A DNA stretch of 64,000 bases from DASQDN01 sp963825845. Its GTDB lineage: Bacteria; Acidobacteriota; Terriglobia; Bryobacterales; Bryobacteraceae. Position numbers and translations under genes: made by a program. Of this stretch, positions 1 through 8,829 are shown piece by piece. Position 1 is the stretch's first letter; each line of letters opens with the position of its first letter. The DNA lies in assembly GCA_963825845.1 (NCBI GenBank), contig CAWGVL010000042.1, positions 70,242 to 134,241 on the forward strand, given 5' to 3'. The notes under the pieces are model-generated. The model had not been told where the DNA came from. It saw only the letters and a program-made list of their open reading frames with translations, and made no database searches.

Positions 1-463
1 GACGACGGAACGCACGTCCGGGTAATCACCGGCGAGTTCTGGGGAAAACGGGGACCTGTGCAGGGAGTCGCCGCCGACCCGATCGTACCTCGACATCTCC
101 GTTCCTGCTGGCCGTCGGAAGCGGTTGAGGGTCGACGTCACGCGCACCGCGTTCGCCTATGTGTTCGCGGGCTCCGGTACGTTCCGTGATGCGTCGGACC
201 CCCGACCGGTCCTCACCGAGTCGGCTACTGAACCAGACGCTGCGCCAGTGTACGACGCTTCGAATCACTCCCTCGTCCTGTTCGATCGTGGTGATGAGAT
301 CACGGTCCAGGGCGGACCCGAGGGAATTCGCTTCCTGCTGGTTTCCGGGAAACCGCTCGAGGAGCCAGTCGCGTGGTACGGCCCGATCGTGATGAACACG
401 CAGGAACAGCTGCGCCAGGCGATGGCCGAACTCAACAGCGGAACGTTCATTAGGAAACGCTAG
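1..463 (+). CDS. Pirin family protein, 3' part, frameshifted
   Basis: C-terminal part of a pirin, a bicupin iron-binding protein (quercetinase or redox regulator in characterised members). The 5' end lies outside the window. The first 80 bases read ITGEFWGKRGPVQGVAADP, the conserved region between the two cupin domains. The frame then shifts by one base near 80-86 and continues as YLDISVPAG and on to the end. The second cupin closes with LLVSGKPLEEPVAWYGPIVM, the pirin C-terminal hallmark, and the protein stops about 20 residues later as usual. The one-base shift in otherwise well conserved sequence is more likely a sequencing error than decay. Confidence 0.82.
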
Positions 464-661
464 TAGCCGATCGCGGAAACTTGCACGGTTGTCAGCCCCT
501 GGCAGTCGGCTCCCGAATCAACGGAGCGCCGATGAGCCAGGGGCTGCCTTGTTTTGCTGCCCGACCGAATTTATTTGCTGCCGCGATCTCCGAAACCGAA
601 GCGCCCGATTACTCCCTATACCGTATCGCGAAGTTCTATAGTTGGAGTGCAGGAGGGCGAT

Positions 662-1147
662 ATGCCCGCAAGAAAGTTGAAAGAGTTATTGGACAGTCAC
701 AATGCCAAGTACGTGACCACGACGCACTCGACGGCCTATACCGCGCAGGAAATAGCATCTCTCGCACACGTAAGAGGAGACGAGTTCGCTAAGTCTGTCA
801 TCGTCACAATCGATGGTGTTACGGTCATGGCTGTTGTTCCTGCTTCCTATCATGTAGATCTCTCGCTACTCAGGGCTGCAGCTAAAGGAAAACAAATCAC
901 TCTCTCGACAGAGATGGAGTTCAGGGATAAGTTTCCCGAATGCGAAACCGGGGCTATGCCACCGTTCGGCGAACTCTACGGGATGGCGGTCTTCATCGAT
1001 GAGAATCTCACAAAAGAGAAGGAGATCGTATTTAATGCGGGCACGCACCATGAACTCATCCGGCTCTCTTATGAGGACTTCGCGAACCTGGTGAAACCAA
1101 CAGTCGCCAAGCTTTCCACGAGGGCGGATGCCGCCGTTCGGTTGTGA
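662..1147 (+). CDS. YbaK/EbsC-family aminoacyl-tRNA deacylase
   Basis: 161-residue protein of the YbaK/ProX editing-domain family, which hydrolyses mischarged aminoacyl-tRNA (Cys-tRNAPro or Ala-tRNAPro in characterised members). Visible family features are the early THSTAYTAQEIA segment, FAKSVIVTIDG with the conserved lysine, VVPASYHVDL, and the MPPFGELYG loop followed by a central hydrophobic strand and FNAGTHHELIRL. The ATG at 662 was chosen because an AGGAGG site lies about 8 bases upstream; in-frame codons further upstream have no such site. The length matches stand-alone family members. The substrate cannot be told from sequence. Confidence 0.85.
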   Translation: MPARKLKELLDSHNAKYVTTTHSTAYTAQEIASLAHVRGDEFAKSVIVTIDGVTVMAVVPASYHVDLSLLRAAAKGKQITLSTEMEFRDKFPECETGAMPPFGELYGMAVFIDENLTKEKEIVFNAGTHHELIRLSYEDFANLVKPTVAKLSTRADAAVRL

Positions 1148-1208
1148 GCTTCATCCGCGATGTGCCGTACAGCATGATTTCAAGCAACGAAACATAGGAC
1201 CAAGATCA

Positions 1209-1667
1209 ATGCAGCCTGGATCCATGACACGCGAAAATACGACAAATGTTGATTGGGCCCTGTTGGTAGTACGTCTCGCCGCAGCGATCATCTTCGCCGC
1301 TCATGGAGCTCAGAAGCTTTTCGGCGCGTTTGGCGGACCCGGCCTGGACGCGATAGTTCAAATGATGGGCCCAATTGGCTACCTTGTCGCTATCGGTGAG
1401 TTTTTTGGCGCCCTCGGGCTCGCCGTTGGTTTTCTGTCTCGCTTCTCGGCGGCCTCGCTGATCGTAGTGATGATTGGCGCGATCGCGATAGTTCACGCGA
1501 AGAACGGTTTCTTCCTCGGTGAGAAGCTTGGCTTCGAGTTCAATCTCGCGTTGATCGGCTTGCTCGCAGCCGTATTGATCGCGGGCCCGGGGAGGATCGC
1601 TATCGGCCGCCTGCTTCCGCTGCCTAAGGCGAGGAATAGCGATGAGCTGATTCTCGTGCTCCAATAG
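1209..1667 (+). CDS. DoxX family membrane protein
   Basis: About 150-residue integral membrane protein with four hydrophobic segments. It carries the DoxX signature FAAHGAQKLFGAFGG in the first third, followed by GEFFGALGLAVGFLSR and a C-terminal pair of membrane spans around HAKNGFF. DoxX proteins are small four-helix quinone/redox-associated membrane proteins whose reaction is mostly unknown. The start at 1209 was chosen for the AGGACC-like site upstream; ATG 1224 is an alternative. It lies 60 bases downstream of the YbaK gene on the same strand and may be co-transcribed with it. Confidence 0.85.
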   Translation: MQPGSMTRENTTNVDWALLVVRLAAAIIFAAHGAQKLFGAFGGPGLDAIVQMMGPIGYLVAIGEFFGALGLAVGFLSRFSAASLIVVMIGAIAIVHAKNGFFLGEKLGFEFNLALIGLLAAVLIAGPGRIAIGRLLPLPKARNSDELILVLQ

Positions 1668-1736
1668 CGTGTCAGTGGTTGCAGGTTCAATCATCAGACG
1701 TTTTCTGAAGTAGTAAGGATTGTCGGTCACCGGAGT

Positions 1737-2100
1737 CTACTGGGGCGGGTTTGAATACTGAGGACCTTCGCGACCGATCAGTATTTCTGTATGGCAACGC
1801 TCGCTGCCTTCACTCGGCCAGAGAAGCCAGTTGTGCGTCGGATCGATATCGTGCGAACGCGTCTTTCGAGGGAAATCTCAGGCGGTGAACTTCTAGCCAC
1901 TCTTCAGTTTCCGACGGCCCCACCGATACAGTTCGCTTCAACGAGCCTCCATGACGCGCGAGGATGCAGATAGCCTGTGTTTCGAATTGCCGAAACTGAT
2001 CGGCGGCGCCGGGATGTATGGTCAGGATTGCCACTACAAGCAGCGGCTCTTGTCCCAGGTTATCGCTCGAATAAGTGTCCTTTCCGATGGAGCAGGTCAT
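1737..2100 (-). CDS. DUF1330-like dimeric alpha/beta-barrel protein, frameshifted
   Basis: Small protein with the ferredoxin-like fold pattern of DUF1330/antibiotic-monooxygenase-like proteins: strand LVVAILTI, helix GAADQFRQFETQA, ARHGG, strand EVHRLRFPS and helix DAFARYRSD. The first frame stops at 1810 just after LASLAE. Shifting by one base extends it to TEILIGREGPQYS and a stop at 1737; the TEILIG...GP ending fits the family, so a single-base error at about 1810 is likely. The real start may be one of the GTG/TTG codons a few residues inside the stated ATG. No function is known. Confidence 0.6.
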
Positions 2101-2103
2101 AAA

Positions 2104-2406
2104 TCAAAGATCATCCTGTGCCGTGGTACGAGGAGGAACGTAGTGAAAACGGATCAGATACACGTTATCGCCGGGACCATGCTTTGCTACCTTAAGCAGA
2201 TCAATCACACCCAGGAAGCCTGATTCAATCGCCAACTGATGACTGATATCTTGAAGCGCGATCTGCTCAATCGAATCGATCTCGATTTCACCTTCGTCCA
2301 TTGGGTAACGCCGGCCCACTTTGACCTTCGGGCGCACCCAGATGCGAACGCTACAGGTGATTGCTCCGCGACGTACGCCTTCCCGCAGACGCTTCGTGAA
2401 AACCAT
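2104..2406 (-). CDS. ASCH-domain protein
   Basis: 100-residue protein starting MVFTKRLREGVRRGAITCSV, followed by RIWVRPKVKVG and a DEGEIEIDSI strand. The pattern fits small stand-alone ASCH-domain proteins (PUA-like beta-barrel fold, thought to bind RNA or modified nucleosides). The ATG at 2406 was taken because homologous-looking sequence begins there; an in-frame extension to 2523 looks non-coding. The C-terminus is LIRFHYVPPR plus a few residues. It lies 4 bases upstream of the DUF1330-like gene on the same strand, so the two probably form an operon. Confidence 0.65.
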   Translation of the reverse strand: MVFTKRLREGVRRGAITCSVRIWVRPKVKVGRRYPMDEGEIEIDSIEQIALQDISHQLAIESGFLGVIDLLKVAKHGPGDNVYLIRFHYVPPRTTAQDDL

Positions 2407-2468
2407 TGGTGATCCAGGCGAGTCTAGCAGACTTAACGCAACTGAATCGATGGCCTCGGGTCTGCCCC

Positions 2469-3476
2469 TCAGCGCGGACAAACGATACCGCTGGTTCCGC
2501 GCACTAACACGGTCGCGTCGCAAGTGTATGTGCCGAAAGTCAGTGTGCGTAGATCGGCGCGTGTGCCGAATGTCAGTTGTAGGTCCCGGACGGTGTTTCC
2601 CGAGAATTGCGGATTGTTGAACACCGTCATCACTGAGGTCTCCTGCATGACGACCCCGTCACCATTGTTGAACGCGTTGAACTGCGAGCCGGCATCCAGG
2701 TCCACCCCGCCTTTCGAATTCACGGAGACACCATTGAGCGGATTGCCTGAGGCGTTGATGGTTCCGCCGAACGATACCATGTGCGCTCCGGAAACCACCG
2801 TCAGCCCTGTTGCCAGATTATCGTTTACATTGATGACGGTGTTGGAGTCGTTGAGAAACGCATTCGCTCCTGTGGCCACCTGGATGCCGAGCACATTCTT
2901 ACTTACCGTAGCGTTGGCCAATGAAATCGTCAGGGAACTCCCATTCGCACTGATGCCGAAAACCCGGTTCAGAGATGACGTGAAGGTTCCTGTAATGGTT
3001 GCTGCCGATCCTGTCTGCAAGTCGAGACCGTGGACACCGTTACGAGTCGTGGTCACAGCCGAAAGCATTGCGCTCGATAAGGCTTGGAGCGATATCCTGA
3101 ACACCGCGTTATCGTGAACATTCACGCCAGTCAGTTCGATGTGAGCCCCATTGATGCCGAGGATTCCGTTCAGGCCATTGCGGACTTCGAAGCCGGCTAG
3201 AGACACACCGTGAGCGCCCGCCACCGTGAGCACATCATTACGACCGCCCCTATCGATAACGGCCGTTCCCACGCCGGTCAGAATCAGACTGTCGGCTCGT
3301 ACGACGATCGGCCCCGCGCAGAGACCGCTGAAAGTGATGGTGTCGCCGGTATTGGCTTTCGCAGCGGCTGCAGCCAATGATTTCTTGCTGCAATCGAGCG
3401 GCGGCTTATCCGCGAATGCCGCCATGGCGCCGGCCCCAAACCAAAATGACAGACTCAACAAGTGTAGGTATCGCAT
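2469..3476 (-). CDS. Secreted parallel beta-helix repeat protein
   Basis: 335-residue protein with a Sec signal peptide (MRYLHLLSLSFWFGAGAMAAFA) at the N-terminus. About ten degenerate 20-25 residue beta-helix rungs follow, rich in N, G, T and V (for example GVSLAGFEVRNGLNGILGI). The early KANTGDTITFSGLC is typical of the entrance to right-handed beta-helix domains of the Pbl/NosD type. The C-terminus has two cysteines (YTCDATVLV and GIVCPR) that could form a disulfide. The start at 3476 is supported by an AGGAGA site; the longer in-frame start at 3542 would bury the signal peptide. Likely exported; the ligand is unknown. Confidence 0.75.
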   Translation of the reverse strand: MRYLHLLSLSFWFGAGAMAAFADKPPLDCSKKSLAAAAAKANTGDTITFSGLCAGPIVVRADSLILTGVGTAVIDRGGRNDVLTVAGAHGVSLAGFEVRNGLNGILGINGAHIELTGVNVHDNAVFRISLQALSSAMLSAVTTTRNGVHGLDLQTGSAATITGTFTSSLNRVFGISANGSSLTISLANATVSKNVLGIQVATGANAFLNDSNTVINVNDNLATGLTVVSGAHMVSFGGTINASGNPLNGVSVNSKGGVDLDAGSQFNAFNNGDGVVMQETSVMTVFNNPQFSGNTVRDLQLTFGTRADLRTLTFGTYTCDATVLVRGTSGIVCPR

Positions 3477-3642
3477 CCTTTTGTCTCCTGGATCTGCGCG
3501 CCGCCGTTGATACTCCGCGGCCGCATTCGGAGCAGTATGCAACTGGATTCATCGTCCGGCATTGCGGCACGTCTTCGATCCACATGCGAAAAATGCCATT
3601 CGAAAAGCGGATAAGCGAACGCTCCTGCGCGCCCGGCCAGAT

Positions 3643-5049
3643 CTAATTCGACGACCCGATAGCATAGAGGGCGTTTTGTGTCCGAATGTACATGTGGCCC
3701 TCGCTGATCGCCGGAGTTGCGTAGATGTCCGAACCGAATTCATTGATCGCCAGAATTTCCCAATCACCGGTAGCACGCAGCACGACGACCTTGCCATGCT
3801 CGCTGGCGATGTAGACCTTGTCGTCGACACCGATGGGAGAGGCGTAGTAGTCTTCGAGCGCGCCCGCCAACCGCGCCTGCTTGATCACCTTGCCGGTCTG
3901 GGCGTTCAGCGTGGTCGCGATTCCTCCGCTTCGGACGAGGAAAACTACGTCCTTGTAAACAAGCGGGGCCGGTACGTCAGGCAACGACTTTTCATATCGC
4001 CAGAGCACGTGCGTGTCTGTCACGTCGCCGCTGCCTCCGAGCTTCACAGCCAACATACCGTTACGCGAGGCGCGGCGAGTGCGGAAAAATGTCCACTCCC
4101 TCTCGTTTAAGAATCCATCCCGATCCAGGTCGATTGCACGCCAGGTTCCTGTGGGCTGCCAGGGTTGTGGAAGTTCGATCTGAGAGAGTTTCTTGTCGTG
4201 ATTCGCATCGGCGGCTGCTATCACATCGTCGAAGGTGGGCAGGTCCACCTGCTGCCCCGCGTCGTTTCCGGGAGTCCAACCGTTGAAGTAGACGGTATCG
4301 CCGGCAATGGTTGGAGCCGATTTTGGCTGACAGGTGAGACCCCGAACAAACCAGACTGGTTCGCCGCTCACGATGGAATATGCGGTGAGCTGGTAGGAAC
4401 CGGGTGCGATGATTTGTGCGGGACCTCGGGCCGGACGATAAATGATAGGAGTGGAGTATCCGTTGATGACGTCGCGCGGCTTTTTCCATGCGATCTTGCC
4501 GCTGTCTGCATCCACCGCGATTAAGTATGCGTCGGTGTCCTGATCGCAGACGAGGATCACTTTTCCATCGGCATAGACGGGAGACGCAACCAACCCGTGT
4601 TGACTGTTAAATGGTCCGAGTGGAAGCTGCCATCGTTGTTTGCCCTCGACATCGTAAGCGGCAAGGCCGAAATCAGCGAAGAAAACAAAGACGCTCTTTC
4701 CATCGGTCACAGCGGTTGGAGCGGCGCGGTGATTGAGGGTGTGCTGGGCCTCGCGTCTCGCAGCGCGGATTGATCTCCGCCACTGAACCTTTCCGGTAGT
4801 GCGGCTCAAGCACATCGTAATCAAATCATCGCCGTCCGAGGCGGTGAGAAAAATGCGATCTCCTGCCAATACCGGAGAGGACTTTCCTTCCGGCAGTTCT
4901 GTCTTCCACAGGACGTTCGTTTTAGGGCCAAACTCGGTTGGCAGCCGCCCGCACGAAGAGCACAGGCCGGATGCGTTCGGACCGCGAAACTGAGGCCAGT
5001 CGGCGGCGAACAGACCGAATGCGAGCAGCGGATAAAGAAGGGTGCGCAT
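3643..5049 (-). CDS. Exported PQQ-like beta-propeller protein with EF-hand insert
   Basis: 468-residue protein with a short signal peptide (MRTLLYPLLAFGLFAADWP) and WPQFRGPNASG, the typical opening of BamB-like/PQQ_2 propellers in Acidobacteria and Planctomycetes. Propeller blades are seen as repeated W-K/W-R strand motifs with D-G-K turns (VYADGKVILVCDQDTDAYL). Between blades, two consecutive 12-residue EF-hand loops are visible: DANHDKKLSQIE and DLDRDGFLNERE, both with correct calcium-ligand spacing. No PQQ-dehydrogenase catalytic motif is seen, so a structural or binding role is more likely than alcohol oxidation. The ATG at 5049 is used because it starts the signal peptide. Confidence 0.8.
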   Translation of the reverse strand: MRTLLYPLLAFGLFAADWPQFRGPNASGLCSSCGRLPTEFGPKTNVLWKTELPEGKSSPVLAGDRIFLTASDGDDLITMCLSRTTGKVQWRRSIRAARREAQHTLNHRAAPTAVTDGKSVFVFFADFGLAAYDVEGKQRWQLPLGPFNSQHGLVASPVYADGKVILVCDQDTDAYLIAVDADSGKIAWKKPRDVINGYSTPIIYRPARGPAQIIAPGSYQLTAYSIVSGEPVWFVRGLTCQPKSAPTIAGDTVYFNGWTPGNDAGQQVDLPTFDDVIAAADANHDKKLSQIELPQPWQPTGTWRAIDLDRDGFLNEREWTFFRTRRASRNGMLAVKLGGSGDVTDTHVLWRYEKSLPDVPAPLVYKDVVFLVRSGGIATTLNAQTGKVIKQARLAGALEDYYASPIGVDDKVYIASEHGKVVVLRATGDWEILAINEFGSDIYATPAISEGHMYIRTQNALYAIGSSN

Positions 5050-5333
5050 TTTATCTGCTACCCATATTAGGCTGTCGGCGAGCCTGATAATTTGGCGCAC
5101 CGCTTGCTCCAGGAATTCACGAGAGTGAAAGTCATCGACTGGCTGTGTGACCCATCGGAAGTCGACTCGCGCTTGCGGCTGCAACGCTGTCGGTGCTATC
5201 GTCCGAACAGTGCGTCCGAGGCGCCGCCCGTCCGCGGAAAGGACTGAGTCCACTCGCCGCAGTTACGTGGAAATGCGAACTTCTTTCGGCCTGCCATAAG
5301 CGGACGTCAGGCGTTGCGAAAGGATGTTCGTCA

Positions 5334-6680
5334 ATGAAGAAATCTCTCCCGGCTCAACCGAGCCTTACTCAACTGAAACACCAGGCAAAGGATCTTCTGA
5401 AGCAGTTCCGTGCCGGAACGCGGGAAGCGCTGGCGCGGTTCTATGAGCATCATCCTCATTCAGAATCCGGTGCGACGACTCTCAGCGATGCGCAACTGGT
5501 GATTGCCCGTGAATATGGATTTGCGAGCTGGCCCAAGCTCAAGCATCATGTGGATCTCCTCGCCGGTATCGAAGCGCGTATAGGGCGGTTGCAATCCGAG
5601 TTCGCCTCAGGCGACCTCGAGACAAAGCTGCACTTGCTGGAAGCAGCGCATTCCAAGCAGCGATTCGAGAGCTACGATCCTTACGCTGCCTCGCTCTCCT
5701 ACGCTGACGCGCGACTGCTCATTGCCAATCAGGACGGTTACGCGTACTGGGATAAGTACGACAGTTTCCTCCATTTAGATCCATCCGTCCAGATGGTCAT
5801 TTCTGCGGTGCGCAGCGGCGATTTGCCCAAACTGCGAGAGATCCTCGAGTACAATCCAGCCTCTGCGAATCCCGTATGGGTGTTCGGCTTCGTCGCGCCC
5901 ATACCTGTTCCAAACGATTCCATTCCGCTTTTCTGCGTCTCGGAAGGCGTCTGGCGCGGTACGAATCGGCAAGGGAACGAATATGAACTCACTCGCGCGC
6001 TGATTGGCGCCGGCGCCGAAGTGGAGATAGGGGGCGGCCTGCCGCTTGCATCAGCCGTAAGCTTCGATGTGATCCGTGCGGTAGAAGCCCTGCTTGACGC
6101 CGGCGCGATCGCGGATGGCGTCGATAGAGACGGTTTGCCGATGGCGTATGCCATGGTCTTCGGGTTCGGCGCGGTTGCCGAGTTACTGGCCGAACGAGGC
6201 GCGCAACTCGATCTTCGCTTTGCGGCTGGATTGGGCCGGCTCGAACTGGTGAAAAGTTGGTTCAGCGCGGACGGCTCGCTCAAGCCAGGCGCGGGCTCAC
6301 TGGCCGATCCTTATGGATTGGAATGGAAGCGGCGCGGCCAATCGGTCTTCCGTTGCGAACGGACTCGGCGGAATATTCTCAGCCAGGCGCTCTATTTCGC
6401 GTGTGTTCATAGCAAGGTCGACGTGGCGGATTTCCTTCTCTCGCAAGGCGCCGATATCAACGCAATTGTTCCTGGATTGGACGTCAGGGCGACAGTTCTC
6501 CACCGTATGGCTACGATGGATGCACACGGATATACTGTGATCCGCTTTCTGCTCGCTCGCGGGGCCAGTCCCGAGATTCGCGATGAACAGTATCATCGGA
6601 CACCGGCAGACTGGGCGCGCTATCACAAGCGGGAGGACGTGGTGGATCTCTTGCGATCGCGTCAGGAGTCCAGCGGCTAA
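5334..6680 (+). CDS. Ankyrin-repeat protein
   Basis: 448-residue cytoplasmic protein. The first 75 residues (LTQLKHQAKDLLKQFRAG, then AQLVIAREYGFASWPKLKHHV) form the N-terminal module common to Solibacter-type ankyrin proteins. Degenerate ankyrin repeats follow, such as ALIGAGAEVEIGGGLPLASA, AVEALLDAGAIADGVDRDG, VAELLAERGAQLDLRFAAG, VADFLLSQGADINAI and VIRFLLARGASPEIRDE. The ATG at 5334 gives the family N-terminus and has an AAGGA site about 10 bases upstream. Function is probably protein binding; partner unknown. The 284 bases between this gene and the propeller gene hold no recognisable gene and probably carry divergent promoters. Confidence 0.85.
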   Translation: MKKSLPAQPSLTQLKHQAKDLLKQFRAGTREALARFYEHHPHSESGATTLSDAQLVIAREYGFASWPKLKHHVDLLAGIEARIGRLQSEFASGDLETKLHLLEAAHSKQRFESYDPYAASLSYADARLLIANQDGYAYWDKYDSFLHLDPSVQMVISAVRSGDLPKLREILEYNPASANPVWVFGFVAPIPVPNDSIPLFCVSEGVWRGTNRQGNEYELTRALIGAGAEVEIGGGLPLASAVSFDVIRAVEALLDAGAIADGVDRDGLPMAYAMVFGFGAVAELLAERGAQLDLRFAAGLGRLELVKSWFSADGSLKPGAGSLADPYGLEWKRRGQSVFRCERTRRNILSQALYFACVHSKVDVADFLLSQGADINAIVPGLDVRATVLHRMATMDAHGYTVIRFLLARGASPEIRDEQYHRTPADWARYHKREDVVDLLRSRQESSG

Positions 6681-6810
6681 GATTTCAGCCTCTCGTTGTG
6701 GGCGTTGCTCGCATTTCGCTTGCATCTCTCGGCCATCGAGCGCAACAGCACTCGACAGGAATCGGCAAGCGCGTGAGAGCGACATGTGATCGCCAGTCGG
6801 CCGGCCCCCG

Positions 6811-6907
6811 TTAATGCTGGTCCAGAACCTGCGTCACCTTCTGAGCCAATGCGCTCGGAGTGAATGGTTTCTGAAGGAAAAATACGGCAGGATTCAGCAA
6901 CCCGTGG
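6811..6907 (-). pseudogene. Response-regulator receiver domain, 3' fragment
   Basis: Reading the minus strand gives HGLLNPAVFFLQKPF followed by TPSALAQKVTQVLDQH and a stop. This is the end of a CheY-like receiver domain of the kind fused to hybrid histidine kinases, with the conserved K-P pair. The preceding half is absent here: the sequence breaks at CCCGTGG (6901-6907), where a plus-strand hydrolase fragment begins. The missing half appears to be at 13467-13679 (see findings). Confidence 0.7.
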
Positions 6908-7117
6908 TGATGTAGAGAAGGCGATGAAATCGATCAAGGTTCCCATTCTTTACATGCCATCGGAGACCGACCTCCACTTTCCGGTAAGTGACGGACGGTA
7001 TGAAGCGGCATTCATCGAGGCGTGACCTTCAAACCGATTCCTTCGCTTTGGGGTCATACAGCGGATAGTGGGAGCAACCCTGCGGATGCGCAATTCCTGA
7101 ATACTGAAATCAGCTAG
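6906..7117 (+). pseudogene. Alpha/beta hydrolase (MetX-like) C-terminal fragment
   Basis: Reads GDVEKAMKSIKVPILYMPSE, then TDLHFPVSDGRYEAAFIE. After a one-base shift near 7020 it continues VTFKPIPSLWGHTADSGSNP and ADAQFLNTEIS, then stops. This is the C-terminal quarter of the homoserine O-acetyltransferase-like alpha/beta-hydrolase family, including the late Asp (SETD) and His (GHTA) of the catalytic triad. The nucleophile half is missing. It starts exactly where the receiver-domain fragment ends on the other strand, so this is a rearrangement junction. Not expected to be functional. Confidence 0.65.
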
Positions 7118-7644
7118 TTCTTGGGGTTTAGTCGATGAACGCGCTGGGTGGAATCCACTGACTAACATGCTGGTGAGGACGTTGTAGCGTTTACCCGGAA
7201 GGTGCATTTAAACCGATTTCTGCCTTCTGTTCACAAAACTGGCACGACTTTCCGATAGCGCCACTATCACGGACTCAAGTTGCGGCCGCGACCTGTGCGA
7301 GCTATTCGTTTGTCGCGAGTATACGGATAGATCTTGCGTCCAGTCTCCACCCACAGCTTCATTCCATTCTTCAGAATCGCGGCTCGTGTGATCTGAGCAA
7401 TCGACGGTGTTCCGCACTGGACCATCGTCAGTAAAACGCACTTCAGCTTTGGTCGTCACTTTGGGCGCGTGACGCTTCAGTCACAGCTCGATTTCGTGAG
7501 ACTATCGCTTCCTTCGAAATTCTTTCCTCATAGGAAAACGGGCTGCCCAATGTTCTTGAAAGGAAAATTTGTTTTCCCTAACATCAATTTAGGTCGTTCA
7601 TCGAACGGCGACAAAAAACTCAAGCAGGAGCCAATCACTTACCC
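7118..7644. other. Intergenic, no gene recognised
   Basis: No convincing coding sequence on either strand. Short open frames on the minus strand (7208-7459) have coding-like stretches but match no family I recognise and may be another decayed gene. Two small inverted repeats are present: GTGAC-6-GTCAC at 7469-7484 and GGAAAA-4-TTTTCC at 7562-7577. The second lies about 70 bases upstream of the DUF4397 gene and could be an operator or chance. Confidence 0.4.
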
Positions 7645-8334
7645 ATGCGCCGCAGACTCTTATTATTCAGTGCAGGTTCAATGCTGTTGTTCACTGGGGC
7701 TGTCTCCGGGCAAGTCCCGTCCGGTACCAGTTGGATCCGAGTAGTTCACGCCGTTTCCGATGCGCCTGCGGTTGACGTGGCCGCTAATGGCAACCTCGTG
7801 TTCCAAGGGTTAAAGTTCAAAGATTTCAGCGAATACACGCCTGTTCCTCCGGGCACTTACACGGTTGAGGTGAAATTGTCAGGAACCAATACCACGGTGA
7901 TAACCTCCGGACCGCTTACGGTTCAAGGTGGAAACGCGTACACTTTCTACGCTCTTGGCCGCGTCGCGGCGAGCAATCTTTTGCTGATGGGCACAGGCGA
8001 CGATGTCATAGCCCCCGCTGCGGGTACTACGAAGTTGCGAGTGGTGCATGGCGCGTCAACCGCTCCGGCGGTCGACGTTTACGCGTCCTCGCCATTCGCT
8101 CCGCTTTCATCGAATCCGGCGATTACATCGTTTCCGTTCGCGCTGGGCAGCCCCTACCTTTCGGTTCCTGCCGGTGTGTATCAGGCGCGTGTAACGGTCG
8201 CTGGAACCAGCAACGTTGCCATTGACTCGGGGAGGTTGCCTCTGACCGGGGGTACGGTCCGAACTGTTGTTGCGCTGGATCCAACGACACCGGGTGGGGC
8301 GTTTCAATTGCTAGTCTTGCCCGACGTGAACTAG
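7645..8334 (+). CDS. Secreted DUF4397 protein
   Basis: 229-residue exported protein with a signal peptide ending GAVSGQ. It contains two DUF4397 repeats: the first opens WIRVVHAVSDAPAVDVAANG, the second LRVVHGASTAPAVDVYASS. Each continues with PVPPGTYTVEVKLSGT-like and VPAGVYQARVTVAGT-like strands, an immunoglobulin-like sandwich. Such proteins are cell-envelope or secreted proteins of unknown role. The gene is complete and ends close to the family norm (LLVLPDVN). Confidence 0.85.
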   Translation: MRRRLLLFSAGSMLLFTGAVSGQVPSGTSWIRVVHAVSDAPAVDVAANGNLVFQGLKFKDFSEYTPVPPGTYTVEVKLSGTNTTVITSGPLTVQGGNAYTFYALGRVAASNLLLMGTGDDVIAPAAGTTKLRVVHGASTAPAVDVYASSPFAPLSSNPAITSFPFALGSPYLSVPAGVYQARVTVAGTSNVAIDSGRLPLTGGTVRTVVALDPTTPGGAFQLLVLPDVN

Positions 8335-8471
8335 CGTTCGTGCTATCCCGGCCACGACGGTAGGCGCGGTGCACTAAGCAGCGCGCCTTTCACTACTACT
8401 CAGGGTTATGAAGCGATGCACATGCGGCTTGCAAGAATCTGCTCCGAAAGACAGGAAACACAGAGGTAGGC

Positions 8472-8752
8472 ATGAAGAATCTTGACGTAATCGCCCCTGC
8501 ACTCGTCATAATTGGCGCACTGAACTTGGGGCTGGCTGGCCTCTTCCACCCTGATGTCGTGGCGACGCTCGTTGGCATGAGGTTCGGACAAACGTCTGCC
8601 GCAAGATCCGTCGTGTACGGACTGGTAGGGTTGTCCGGGTGTATCAGGCTCTCACCTGGAAATCCATCCAGCGCCGCTGGCACACGGGCTTCTGCACCAG
8701 CGCGGGGCGTAAACGTCCGCTGGCGATATCACTTCGTAAGAAACGTCGTTAA
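8472..8752 (+). CDS. DUF378 small membrane protein, frameshifted
   Basis: Begins MKNLDVIAPALVIIGALNLG and continues with LAGLFHPDVVATLVG, typical of DUF378/YuzA two-helix membrane proteins, including the N-L-G after the first helix and VYGLVGLSG in the second. The frame then runs into unlikely sequence. A one-base shift in the CCGGG run at about 8637 gives VYQALTWKSIQRRWHTG and a stop at 8750-8752, matching the usual short C-terminal tail. A 21-codon hydrophobic open frame (8757-8822) follows directly before the TonB receptor; whether it is translated is unclear. Confidence 0.65.
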
Positions 8753-8829
8753 GGACATGGACATTAAACCTCGTTTACTGATGAGCGTATTTGCGCTAGC
8801 TCTCACATCAATTAATAGTTAGCTTACCG

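Noticed and set aside
7562..7577. GGAAAATTTGTTTTCC palindrome as an operator of the DUF4397 gene.
   Set aside because: AT-rich short palindrome in an AT-rich promoter; no regulator nearby and no second copy, so chance is likely.
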